DNA from: JAVKMO01 sp031539345
GTDB lineage: Bacteria; Bacteroidota; Bacteroidia; Chitinophagales; Chitinophagaceae
Length of the DNA stretch: 64,000 nt
Assembly (NCBI GenBank): GCA_031539345.1
Contig: JAVKMO010000007.1
Location: 186,001 to 250,000, forward strand
Direction of reading: 5' to 3'
Part shown: in pieces, positions 54,612-63,047 of the stretch
Layout: the number at the start of each line of letters is the position of its first letter
How positions within the stretch are numbered: the stretch's first letter is position 1
Made by a program: the position numbers and the translations under genes
Notes under the pieces: generated by a model
Database searches by the model: none
What the model was told of the DNA's origin: nothing
What the model saw: only the letters and a program-made list of their open reading frames with translations

Positions 54612-54668
54612 CATTTTACAATTGTCTCAATCTGCATTTTTTCTCAATATTAAACTTCAAAACACCAC

Positions 54669-54693
54669 AAAAAAAGCCACCCGTAGGTGGCTT
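54669..54693 (-). terminator. Intrinsic terminator, copy 1 of a repeated hairpin
   Basis: A perfect 8-bp stem with arm AAGCCACC (54674-54681 with 54686-54693) and loop CGTA. On the minus strand it is followed by a U run (complement of 54669-54675). An identical hairpin lies at 55683-55702. It follows the structured RNA candidate on the same strand. Confidence 0.88.
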
Positions 54694-54800
54694 GGATAAA
54701 GAGTTTTTATTTTCGCGTGAGAGTCGTCGCCACGTCAGGTGTTTTCACCTAACGTTGATGACTTTTTGGGTGTAAGATAAAAATAACTCACACGGGAAAA
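54694..54800 (-). ncRNA. Structured RNA candidate ending in an intrinsic terminator
   Basis: Read on the minus strand, this stretch can form a 10-bp hairpin with an AAAA loop (54746-54755 with 54732-54741), an 8-bp closing helix (54787-54794 with 54714-54721) and a competing 7-bp hairpin (54787-54793 with 54770-54776). In these three helices the imperfect pair is G-U on the minus strand and A-C on the plus strand, which points to minus-strand transcription; one inner helix (54721-54727 with 54756-54762, approximately) argues the other way. A terminator follows 20 bp later. The element lies in the 3' region of a truncated HTH gene. I cannot assign it to a known family; Flavo-1-type RNAs of Bacteroidota are worth comparing. 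Confidence 0.6.
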
Positions 54801-54816
54801 AATTCATCATTCATTG

Positions 54817-55029
54817 CTATTTCACTACACTTAATGTTCTATTCGACAATTGAACTTGAAATCGTACGGTTGCTTGTAAGGCAGTAAACACTTTCAATAG
54901 CGTATCCATTGTTACATTACTCGTATGGTTTTCAAGCCTCGAAATTTGTGCTTTCTGAGAACAACTCTCGAGGAATAAAGATTTTACAATGGTTAGCTTT
55001 TTTATATTCAAAAATATATGTGCAATCAA
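54817..55029 (-). pseudogene. Truncated XRE-type helix-turn-helix gene
   Basis: The 70-codon frame encodes only the second half of an XRE/HigA-like HTH domain. 'QKAQISRLENHTSNVTMDTLLKVFTALQATVRFQVQL' is clearly family-like, matching the recognition helix onward, while the first 24 residues are not. The missing N-terminal helices should lie upstream, but that DNA is now the promoter region of the toxin-antitoxin pair. The gene is therefore probably a remnant cut when that pair arrived. Its promoter and any partner toxin are absent. Confidence 0.7.
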
Positions 55030-55065
55030 AAAAAGATATACTTTTGTGATATTAAATTAACACAT

Positions 55066-55296
55066 ATGAAAACAATATCACTCAAAGTTGCTGATTCTAT
55101 ATTTGGGGAAACTGAACAAATTGTTTCCGACATCAATATATCAAGAAATCGATATATCAACGAAGCGATTGAATACTATAATAAAGTTCAGAAAAGACAA
55201 ATTTTAGAAATGCGTCTTCAAGCTGAGTCTAAATTAGTCCAAAAAGATTCTATGGCTATATTAAAAGAATTTGAACAAATTGACTATGCAGATTAA
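55066..55296 (+). CDS. Antitoxin of a MazEF-type pair, ribbon-helix-helix-like
   Basis: ATG at 55066 gives 76 residues (MKTISLKVADSIF). The N-terminal 'TISLKVADSIFGETEQIVSDINISRNRYINEAIEYYNK' has the strand-helix-helix pattern of ribbon-helix-helix DNA-binding antitoxins. The remaining acidic, helical tail would bind the toxin. The stop overlaps the toxin start by 11 bp, the usual coupling in type II pairs. The promoter must lie in 55030-55065 or within the truncated HTH gene. Confidence 0.8.
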   Translation: MKTISLKVADSIFGETEQIVSDINISRNRYINEAIEYYNKVQKRQILEMRLQAESKLVQKDSMAILKEFEQIDYAD

Positions 55297-55633
55297 CCAA
55301 TACGAAATTTGGATTGCTGATTTAAGTCCGCAAATTGGAACAGAGCCAGGAAAAATAAGACCCGTTGTAATTATTCAAACCAATTTGCTCAATAAAATTC
55401 CACATGCATCAACAATTATTTGTCCAATAACTACAAATGTTCACAACGATTCGCATATTTTAAGGGTCTACCTCAACAAAGGAATGTCAAATTTGCATAA
55501 AGATTGCGACGTTATGATTGATCAAATTCGAGCAATCGATAATAAAAGACTCATCAAAAAAGTTGGCATAATACCCACTCATGTAATTGAAAAAATAAAA
55601 GAAAATCTGTCTATCATTATTGACATCAATTAG
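55286..55633 (+). CDS. MazF/PemK-family endoribonuclease toxin
   Basis: ATG at 55286 gives 115 residues (MQINQYEIWIADL). The family start 'YEIWIADLSPQIGTEPGKIRPVVIIQ' and 'TIICPITTNV', and the later 'DCDVMIDQIRAIDNKRLIKKVG' contain the residues used by MazF to cut mRNA. The length is that of a complete toxin. It overlaps the antitoxin gene by 11 bp. Both genes lie between two identical terminator hairpins. Confidence 0.9.
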   Translation: MQINQYEIWIADLSPQIGTEPGKIRPVVIIQTNLLNKIPHASTIICPITTNVHNDSHILRVYLNKGMSNLHKDCDVMIDQIRAIDNKRLIKKVGIIPTHVIEKIKENLSIIIDIN

Positions 55634-55677
55634 ACCCCTTATACAACTTTTATCCTCAATATCATTCAGAACCCACC

Positions 55678-55702
55678 AAAAAAAGCCACCCGTAGGTGGC
55701 TT
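55678..55702 (-). terminator. Intrinsic terminator, copy 2 of a repeated hairpin; ends the SusCD operon
   Basis: The stem with arm AAGCCACC (55683-55690 with 55695-55702) and loop CGTA is identical to the hairpin at 54674-54693, and flanking bases are also alike over about 34 bp. On the minus strand a U run follows (complement of 55678-55684). It lies 92 bp beyond the stop of the lipoprotein gene. Confidence 0.88.
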
Positions 55703-55793
55703 AGATAATTATTGATAATTTAAAAAATGTGCGTTAAAGTTTGAGGTGATAGGACTTTAAATAATCTATTTTCTTTCTTAATGCTTTTTTTAT

Positions 55794-56633
55794 TTATGAT
55801 TTTTTCAATATCAGTTTTTGACCTAAATAAGTATTAGGTCCAAAAAAATTATAAACAAGGCTCATGGTACCAGCACATGAAAAGACAAAACCACTACCAT
55901 GAACTTCGTACGAATTGACACCATATTTTCCACTAGATTTTAGTGCATTGACTGTACCATCACTACTAACGACTACGGTAGTTTTTTGATCCCCAGGAGC
56001 ATCAAATACAGGGTATCCTTCAATTGATAATGTACTATCATCAATTTTAGTTATTGTTAAAGAAGTAGCTCCTTCTTGCCAGTCATCTTGTTCTACTCTA
56101 TAAGTACCAACAGCATCATTTGCAACAAACTTACATACCGCATTAGCTACAAAATTGTTATTAAGATTTTTATAATTAGCACTTGACCCTAAACCATTAC
56201 CTATTTCGGTTATAATTTTATTACCTGTACCATCATAAGTATAATAGAGTAACTTTATTTGATCTCCCGGTGTTACATATTTGGCTAAATCATCCGGCAA
56301 TGTATTCGCTTTATCTATACTTTTTGCAAGTTCCAAAGGCGTTATGATTAAACCAGTTTCACTCAAAGCTAAGGTTTTAACAACATATTCTGAGTCTTTA
56401 TATTTCCATACAATTTCTATTTTAGATGGGCTACCAAAAACTTTTAGTCCAGTAACTTCAAATTTGGAGGTGGCAAGGTTACTCATGTCTAACTTAGGGC
56501 TTGTAATTGTTGTGTACTGCACCCATGAACCATTCGTATAGTTATCCGAAAAATTAGCTGGTTTAGCACAATGAAAATTAGCATAAATGATTGTAATCAG
56601 TAATGCAAAAAATTGTTTTATATTTTTTATCAT
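55794..56633 (-). CDS. Surface/periplasmic lipoprotein of a Sus-type operon
   Basis: A 279-residue protein with a signal ending in a lipobox-like Cys (ANFHC, Cys22). The mature part is beta-rich with two parts: residues 25-160 and a C-terminal domain starting 'GTYRVEQDDWQEGATSLTITKIDDSTLSIEGYP', a pattern seen in DUF-type lipoproteins encoded after SusD genes. It probably helps bind the substrate at the cell surface, but no enzyme motif is visible. It lies 43 bp after the SusD gene and is followed by the operon terminator. Confidence 0.7.
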   Translation of the reverse strand: MIKNIKQFFALLITIIYANFHCAKPANFSDNYTNGSWVQYTTITSPKLDMSNLATSKFEVTGLKVFGSPSKIEIVWKYKDSEYVVKTLALSETGLIITPLELAKSIDKANTLPDDLAKYVTPGDQIKLLYYTYDGTGNKIITEIGNGLGSSANYKNLNNNFVANAVCKFVANDAVGTYRVEQDDWQEGATSLTITKIDDSTLSIEGYPVFDAPGDQKTTVVVSSDGTVNALKSSGKYGVNSYEVHGSGFVFSCAGTMSLVYNFFGPNTYLGQKLILKKS

Positions 56634-56676
56634 AAGTTATAAGTTAATTGTGAAAATTATGAAATTTTTGAAATTT

Positions 56677-58341
56677 TTATTTTAGTACAGTACTGCCATC
56701 ATCCCAAAATACTCTTTGAGCTAGATCTAATTTTTGAGTGATGTTTTTATTGTATAAAACAGCTTCTTGAGGATAATACATACTTCTTGGAAAAACTCCA
56801 GGGTTTGTAGTTAAAGTCGGTTGTAAATTATCTGGATATCCTGTTCTTCTGTATGTATTATATACCTCCATTCCATTACCCCAGCTACATTTATACAATT
56901 CATTTACTGCTATTTTTAATTTTCCAGCATCATTGGCAGCATTAAAACTGACTTTAATATCAGTGATATATTTTTTCATCATTATTGCATATCCTCCGCT
57001 CCTAAACACAGTACTAGATGTATCTATTATTCCTGAAAAAGCAATAACTGTTTTGAAATTTAAAAGTTTTGTAGAGAAACCATCCATCGCATCGGATAAT
57101 AATGTAGTTTCAGTTCCTTTATCAGATGTAGATAAAGTTAATGCTGCCTCAAGTCTATAGAGTCGGACTATTGATGATGTTATCATAGGAAAAACACCTG
57201 CTCCTAACGCTCCTAGATCCTTGGTAACATCAACCAATTTATTTTGATCAAATGAACCTCCTACAGGATAAAGTCCCCAAGTTGTACGTTTTTTTGTATC
57301 TGGTGGAATTCCTGCAGGATCGCCATGATTTCTTCCCCAAAAGACACCATCATTACAAAATAAATCTGCTGTTTGGTAGTTTGATGGAGAAGTTCCACCT
57401 GTACAAGGCATATCATCAGTAGTTGCACTAGAAACACTAGCCTGTCTATAAATCAAAAATCTCCATCTTGGATCATTCCCCTCCGATCTTAATTTATTCA
57501 TACCATATGTTCCTAAATAATTACTAAATGCAGGTATAGACCCGTTACCAACACCTGAAGTAGTATAGCAATCTACGTATGTTGGATTCCTAGAGTCAGG
57601 AGAGGTTACATTTTTTCCGTATTGAAACTGAAAATCTTCGGAAGCATTTGAAATGAATTTATCTATAACTAACAAAGCATTGATAGAATCTTTTGAAGCA
57701 ACAGGCTGCACCAATCTAGTTTGTACAAAATATCTTAATTTAAGACTATTAATCAATTTAATCCAACTTTCTTTTTTATTGGAATAGTATAAATCGTTAG
57801 CAGGTTGTAAAGACGCAGTTAATGAGAAATTGTACAACGCATTATTAAGAGACGCTAAAGCTAATTGATATACATCTATACCTTTATCTAGTTTTGGATT
57901 AAGGTTTGTTTCATCTAAAGCTTCTGTATAAGGAATATCTCCAAAATAATCGACCAAAGTCATTAAAGTATAAGCTTTAAGAGTTTCCATAATAGCATAA
58001 TGGGTATACATTTTCTTATTTAAAGACAAATCTTGTCCCTTTTTTATATTAATCAATATCCCTCTATATGAATTACGCCATACATCATTGAGTGATTGGG
58101 CATCTTCAAATCGATTGTAAAGAGAAGTTGGCATAGCCTCTGCTCGAACTAAATGGCCACCTATTCTAGCTATTTCATTGATAAAAACCGGTAAATTAAT
58201 TTGAACCCTATTAAGATACAAATCAGGATCTATTTGTGTAACACTTGGACTATTAGGAGAATCTAAGTAAGAATTTTTATTGCATTTATTATTGATAATA
58301 AGTACAAAAAAAAGTAAAAAAATAAATGTTATCTTATTCAT
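56677..58341 (-). CDS. SusD/RagB-family nutrient-binding outer-membrane lipoprotein
   Basis: A 554-residue SusD-like lipoprotein (signal peptide and Cys20 in NNKCNKNS). It belongs to the SusD-like 2 group: 'YLNRVQINLPVFINEIARIGGHLVRAEAM', the TPR-like helices around 'ETLKAYTLMTLVDYFGDIPYTEALD' and 'NSLKLRYFVQTRLV' are typical. It forms the lid of the SusC transporter and captures glycans or peptides. It lies 23 bp after susC. No glycoside hydrolase or regulator is adjacent, so the nutrient cannot be named. Confidence 0.92.
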   Translation of the reverse strand: MNKITFIFLLFFVLIINNKCNKNSYLDSPNSPSVTQIDPDLYLNRVQINLPVFINEIARIGGHLVRAEAMPTSLYNRFEDAQSLNDVWRNSYRGILINIKKGQDLSLNKKMYTHYAIMETLKAYTLMTLVDYFGDIPYTEALDETNLNPKLDKGIDVYQLALASLNNALYNFSLTASLQPANDLYYSNKKESWIKLINSLKLRYFVQTRLVQPVASKDSINALLVIDKFISNASEDFQFQYGKNVTSPDSRNPTYVDCYTTSGVGNGSIPAFSNYLGTYGMNKLRSEGNDPRWRFLIYRQASVSSATTDDMPCTGGTSPSNYQTADLFCNDGVFWGRNHGDPAGIPPDTKKRTTWGLYPVGGSFDQNKLVDVTKDLGALGAGVFPMITSSIVRLYRLEAALTLSTSDKGTETTLLSDAMDGFSTKLLNFKTVIAFSGIIDTSSTVFRSGGYAIMMKKYITDIKVSFNAANDAGKLKIAVNELYKCSWGNGMEVYNTYRRTGYPDNLQPTLTTNPGVFPRSMYYPQEAVLYNKNITQKLDLAQRVFWDDGSTVLK

Positions 58342-58364
58342 ATAATTACAAATTAAAATGTTAA

Positions 58365-61300
58365 TTAAAAATTAAGTTTAAGGTTGAATGAATATTTACG
58401 AGCGGAAGGACCTGTCATAAATTCAAATCCTCTTGAATTAGTTCCTCCTCCGACACCATTTACCTCTGTGTCTATATTGTAGCCACTTGGAAAGCCAGGT
58501 GCAAAATACCATAAGTTATTAACAATAACCGATAAACTTATTGATTTTATAATTGATTTTCCTTTTATCATTAAATATTTTTTATCTATTGTATATCCCA
58601 AAGAAACTTCTCTCAACCTAAATATAGATGCGTCATAAATACTTATATCACTACCGCCAATTCCATTATTGAAATAAGAAGTTGTAGCACTTGTTTGAGT
58701 TTGATTTTGAGTGTACGTTTTTTTACCGGCATCGTCAGTATTTTCATTCACTCCTTTTAAAATAACAGATTGAAATCTATCTATATCAGTTTCTTTTGCC
58801 AATCCCCTTCCAATCATAGATCTAGCTGTTACAGAATATATTTGTCCTCCGTGTATATAATCTACTTGTGTACCTAAAACAAGACGCTTCCATTCTACAG
58901 TTAAGATTCCTGATGTTTTAAATGCAGGATTGGGATCTCCTATTATATCAATATCTTGTGAAAGCTCATAATTTCCCGTACTTTTATTTACAATATACTG
59001 CCCATCAGGTGCTTTTTTTCGATATGTACCTTTAATAATATTCATAGCTTGTCCATTTTCAGCAAAATTTCCTAAATTGGAAAATCCGTTCAAAACAATA
59101 GATTTTATATCAGATGGCAGGTCGGCAATTTTATTCTTATATTTATAAAATAAGCCTTTTACATTAATATTCCAATCTTTATTTTTATACGCTGTTAATC
59201 CAACCGCAAGTTCTATACCTTGATTAATCATTGTGCCAGCATTAATATATTGCGAACCATAACCTGTAGAGCGGTCTAAAGTTCTTAATAAAATTTGATT
59301 TTTTGAGAACTTATAAAAATAAGTTGCTTCTACACTGATTTTATTATTAAACAATTGGGCTTCGACTCCAGTCTCAATCTCTTGCAATAATTCCGGCTTT
59401 AAATTAGGATTAGCTAAAATGTTTGAGATACCTCCCGTGTTTATTATTGCACCTGAATTAGAAATAAAAGACCTTGCCGAAAGGCTACCAGTGGTTCTTG
59501 TATTATATGGACTTGGCACATTTGCGCTTGTTGCAAATCCAACTCTTACTTTAAGGTAATTTAATAGGTCTGATTTAATTGAAGGAATTAAATCACTCAA
59601 AATTCCAGAAAGACTTACGCTAGGGTAGAACAATGTATTGTTTCCTGACTCTAAGGTAGAAAACACACTATACCTGCCCCCTAAATTTAAAAAAACAGAA
59701 TTATTATATCCTAATGTACTTTGTATAAAATACCCCAAAGAGTATTGTTTTTCCTTATTTTCAATATTTGCATTCAAATATCCAAGATTGAATTGGCTTG
59801 ATGAATTAAGAAAATTAGAATGATTCCCAATACCATAAATAATCTGCCCTGTACTAAATATACCACCTATATCGTTACTTGTGTGTTTATAATTTACCCC
59901 TGCTTCTATATTCAAATCAATATCTTTAGTAAGATTATCTTTGAAAGTAACCATCCCTACATGATCCCAAATCTGCGAATTAATATTCAAAGTTGTCAGA
60001 CTGCCTAATGGTGCATTTGGATTATTTGCAGTAGGTTTTCCTCCTTTATTAACTAAGGTCAATATGTTTAAATCTGAATTGTCATAACCGATTCGATAGG
60101 ACAATCCAAATTTTTCATTTAGTTTTTGTTTTAGACTTAAGTTGCCAAAAGAACGATGATTCAATTCTGTATATTTAACATTATTTAAAGTCCATAATGG
60201 GTTTTGAATATCGTTATTAGGTCTATAGTAAAGAGATGAGTTATCTGTAGGATTTTCGTACGGCAAATTCATTAAATCTACAGTTAGAGGAGTGTACATA
60301 ATATCTCCAAATACAGAATACCCATATTGAGCACTAGACCCAGAACTATAAGAAATAGGTGGCGTTGTATATTCAGACTCAACATAATTAAATGTACCCG
60401 CTAAAGTTAGACCCGAACTTAAATTATATATTCCACCTAAACTGAAATTATATTTATTTAATTGATTTGTAGGTAAGTAACCTTGATCTCTTAAATTACT
60501 AAAAGACATATTGATTTTCCCCTTTTCATTACCCGCTGACATACTAATATTCGTGTTTGATGCCACGCCTACATTACTAAAAAAATTCTTTAACGAATTG
60601 TAGTTTTTATATTCATATTGAACTCCTTTATATTGAGGAAAAGCTGTATTTAGCGATGGCTTATCATACGGATGAGTTAATAATTGACCTTCCATTTTAG
60701 CTCCCCAATTACTAAAAAAACCTAACCCTGCTCCATTATCAAACCCTCCTCCCCATGTTGTTTGTGTTTCTGGTAAAAAGGCGGCTTGAACAATGTTAAC
60801 AGACTGACTAACAGATAAATTAAATTGTTCTGCATTTTTATTTGTAGTAGATGAACCCGTTTTTGTAGTAATCAAGATAACACCATTACGCCCAGATTCT
60901 CCATAGAGTACGGTTGCACTTAAGCCTTTTAGAATAGACACACTTTCTATATTATTAGGATCTATATCTAAATTCCTTGATGCACCTTGCGAACCTGACT
61001 GAAAATCAGAACCCGAAGAACTTCCCGTAGAAGAAAATGCTCCAGAATTAAATGGAACACCATCTATTACAAATAAGGGCTGTGAACTGCCTGTTATAGA
61101 AGAAAAACCCCTAATATTGATATTCGTTGCACTACCAGTTAAACCAGAACTAGCATTGATATCTACGCCAGCTGCTTTACCATTTAAAAGCCTTGTCATA
61201 TCAGACTCTGGTCTGCTTTCTAATAATTCTGAAGAAATAGTAGATACAGCATAGCCTAAGGCTTTTTTACTTTTTTTTATCCCCAACGCGGTTACAACAA

Positions 61301-61475
61301 CTTCGTCTAATTTTTCTTTTTCAGCTTCTGGTTGTGCTACTGTGCTTTGTTGTTCTGTTGTTGTTGGCACGGTGGCATTTTCAAAAGATTTTGGAATTGG
61401 GCTACTTTCTTGTGCGTTTACATTGATTGCAAACACAGAAGCAAACAGCATAAACAGGTGTTTTGTTTTCTTCAT
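58365..61475 (-). CDS. SusC/RagA-family TonB-linked outer-membrane transporter
   Basis: A 1036-residue TonB-dependent transporter. After a signal peptide (1-21) there is a Thr/Pro/Gln/Glu-rich linker, then the TonB box 'DEVVVTALGIKKSKKALGYAVSTI' and the plug domain with 'IRGFSSITGSSQPLFVIDGVPFN' and 'SVSILKGLSATVLYGESGRNGVILITTK'. The barrel ends 'KYSFNLKLNF', a strand with terminal Phe. Unlike most SusC proteins it lacks the N-terminal carboxypeptidase-regulatory-like domain; the low-complexity linker occupies that place. It is the first gene of a three-gene operon with SusD and a lipoprotein. Confidence 0.94.
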   Translation of the reverse strand: MKKTKHLFMLFASVFAINVNAQESSPIPKSFENATVPTTTEQQSTVAQPEAEKEKLDEVVVTALGIKKSKKALGYAVSTISSELLESRPESDMTRLLNGKAAGVDINASSGLTGSATNINIRGFSSITGSSQPLFVIDGVPFNSGAFSSTGSSSGSDFQSGSQGASRNLDIDPNNIESVSILKGLSATVLYGESGRNGVILITTKTGSSTTNKNAEQFNLSVSQSVNIVQAAFLPETQTTWGGGFDNGAGLGFFSNWGAKMEGQLLTHPYDKPSLNTAFPQYKGVQYEYKNYNSLKNFFSNVGVASNTNISMSAGNEKGKINMSFSNLRDQGYLPTNQLNKYNFSLGGIYNLSSGLTLAGTFNYVESEYTTPPISYSSGSSAQYGYSVFGDIMYTPLTVDLMNLPYENPTDNSSLYYRPNNDIQNPLWTLNNVKYTELNHRSFGNLSLKQKLNEKFGLSYRIGYDNSDLNILTLVNKGGKPTANNPNAPLGSLTTLNINSQIWDHVGMVTFKDNLTKDIDLNIEAGVNYKHTSNDIGGIFSTGQIIYGIGNHSNFLNSSSQFNLGYLNANIENKEKQYSLGYFIQSTLGYNNSVFLNLGGRYSVFSTLESGNNTLFYPSVSLSGILSDLIPSIKSDLLNYLKVRVGFATSANVPSPYNTRTTGSLSARSFISNSGAIINTGGISNILANPNLKPELLQEIETGVEAQLFNNKISVEATYFYKFSKNQILLRTLDRSTGYGSQYINAGTMINQGIELAVGLTAYKNKDWNINVKGLFYKYKNKIADLPSDIKSIVLNGFSNLGNFAENGQAMNIIKGTYRKKAPDGQYIVNKSTGNYELSQDIDIIGDPNPAFKTSGILTVEWKRLVLGTQVDYIHGGQIYSVTARSMIGRGLAKETDIDRFQSVILKGVNENTDDAGKKTYTQNQTQTSATTSYFNNGIGGSDISIYDASIFRLREVSLGYTIDKKYLMIKGKSIIKSISLSVIVNNLWYFAPGFPSGYNIDTEVNGVGGGTNSRGFEFMTGPSARKYSFNLKLNF

Positions 61476-61607
61476 AAAGGTTTGTTTTTGGTTAAAAAAT
61501 AAGGTTAAAAATACTTACATACATTGGTTCATAAAATCTAAACTAAACTTTTTTCTTATTTCGATATCTTATTTTTTACATTTTAGGAGCTTCGTGATTT
61601 CAATGTC

Positions 61608-62619
61608 TATTCTTTACTGTCATCTAATAATTGGTTGAGTTCACTGGCAAGTTTTTTTTGTCGGGTAAGTAAATTTGGTATTTGCTGATGAATAATTGAT
61701 TACTGATACTGTCGGTTGCATATTCGACTAAAACATGGTCTTTTTCTGCACCCAAAACTATTCCAATTGGTGGATTATCTCCCTCTGTACTGACTTCTTT
61801 TTTAAAGTAATTCAAATACAAATTCATTTGTCCAACATCTTGATGGGTTACCTCTCCACGTTTCAAATCAATGAGTACGAAGCATTTCAAAATACGATGA
61901 TAGAAAACTAGGTCTACATAAAAATGTTTGCCACTGATTGAAATTCTGTATTGTCGTTTTTCAAAGGTAAAACCGTTGCCTAATTCCAACAAAAAGTTTT
62001 GCAAATTGCAAATCAATTTTTCTTCCAATTCACCTTCAATGTATTGATGATTTTGCGGAATATTCAAAAACTCTAAAACGTAAGGGTCTTTCAAAATATC
62101 TTCTACTTGCTGAATGTCTTGCCCTTGTTGGGAAAGTTCCAGTACGCCTTTTTTATCTTTGGCTTAGTGCGAAACGATGAAATAGCATGCTTTTTATTTG
62201 ACGCCTGAGTTCTCTAACGCTCCAGTTTTCTTTTTCAGTTTGTTTGGCATAAAAGTTGATTTCAAGTTCATTCTCTGAACGTAGAATTTCACAATAATGA
62301 CTCCAACTCAAAACGTTAGACAGTGTCTGACTTTTTGGAAATGTCAGGTAAAGTTTTCTCATATACAACAAATTAGATCGACTAAAACCCTTTCCGTAAA
62401 GTTGTTTCAAGTCTTTTGAAAGTTGCTCAAAAAGAAAACTTCTGTATTCTGCTTTATCATTACCGCCTTGTTCAAATTCTACAATGTGTCGTTCTATTAA
62501 CCAATAAGTTTGGACTAAAATTGTATTTACCGAACGGGGCCGACTTGCTCCCTACCTTTTTGTAACAAAGTGCCAATTTCGGTAATTAAAGGAGTATATT
62601 TTGATTTTTCTACGTTCAC
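61608..62619 (-). pseudogene. Frameshifted PDDEXK nuclease of the DUF1016 (YhcG) family
   Basis: The minus strand encodes all parts of a DUF1016/YhcG protein in three reading frames. The N-terminus starts at GTG 62619 ('YTPLITEIGTLLQKGREQV'). A 2-nt insertion near 62535 shifts to 'NTILVQTYWLIERHIVEFEQGG', and a 1-nt insertion near 62160 shifts to 'DKKGVLELSQQGQDIQ'. The nuclease core 'HFYVDLVFYHRILKCFVLIDLK' is intact in the last long frame. A third shift in an A8 run near 61660 loses the usual 'KLASELNQLLD' end. The original stop would be at 61608. With three lesions the gene is dead unless assembly errors explain them. Confidence 0.85.
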
Positions 62620-62689
62620 TTTTTGGGCTGTAAATTTAATTTGTAAAAGTAATAAAAATATTGCGTAAAAAATTTTATTCCGTGCTTGG

Positions 62690-62900
62690 TGTTTCTGCAA
62701 ACACCTTAAAATTGATAACCATCAGATAAAACCACCTGATATGGGGAGGCTCTTTTTTTATTTTTAACAATCTTTATTTTTACATTTTATTAACACGTTT
62801 TTTTTTGATGTGATTGGCAAAAACTATCCGTGATGCGCGTCTGTCAAGGCACTCGTTTTTATTCAAATAAAATGAGCCGCTGTGATGAACCTATTATTGA
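62690..62900. other. Non-coding stretch with hairpins, nothing assigned
   Basis: No open frame fits here. Visible elements are a 7-bp hairpin (GGTGTTT...AAACACC, about 62687-62704), a weaker ATCAG/CTGAT hairpin ending near 62740, and a plus-strand run TATGGGGAGGCTCTTTTTTT (62740-62759). The last is very like the terminator tail after leuB on the minus strand at 37224-37242. It may be the end of a lost transcript. Confidence 0.35.
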
Positions 62901-62903
62901 GCC

Positions 62904-62988
62904 AGCAAGCATTTACAATTGAATGTATGGTTGAATAAAAATGTTCTACAAACATCCTTGTTTGGAATTGAAGTTAATGTGTTGAAAT
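62904..62988. repeat. 85-bp diverged dispersed repeat, copy B
   Basis: Gap-free alignment to 54527-54611 (about 75% identity by hand count), same orientation. It lies between the DUF1016 pseudogene and the PLP-enzyme gene. Confidence 0.7.
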
Positions 62989-63047
62989 GGTCGCCGTCAT
63001 CGCCTTCAACAAAAAAGCAATTGTATTCAATACAAAGTTGTACCAAA

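Noticed and set aside
54714..54770. Plus-strand terminator (hairpin followed by TTTTT at 54763-54767)
   Set aside because: No plus-strand gene ends before it, and three of four helices pair better on the minus strand, where a real terminator follows.
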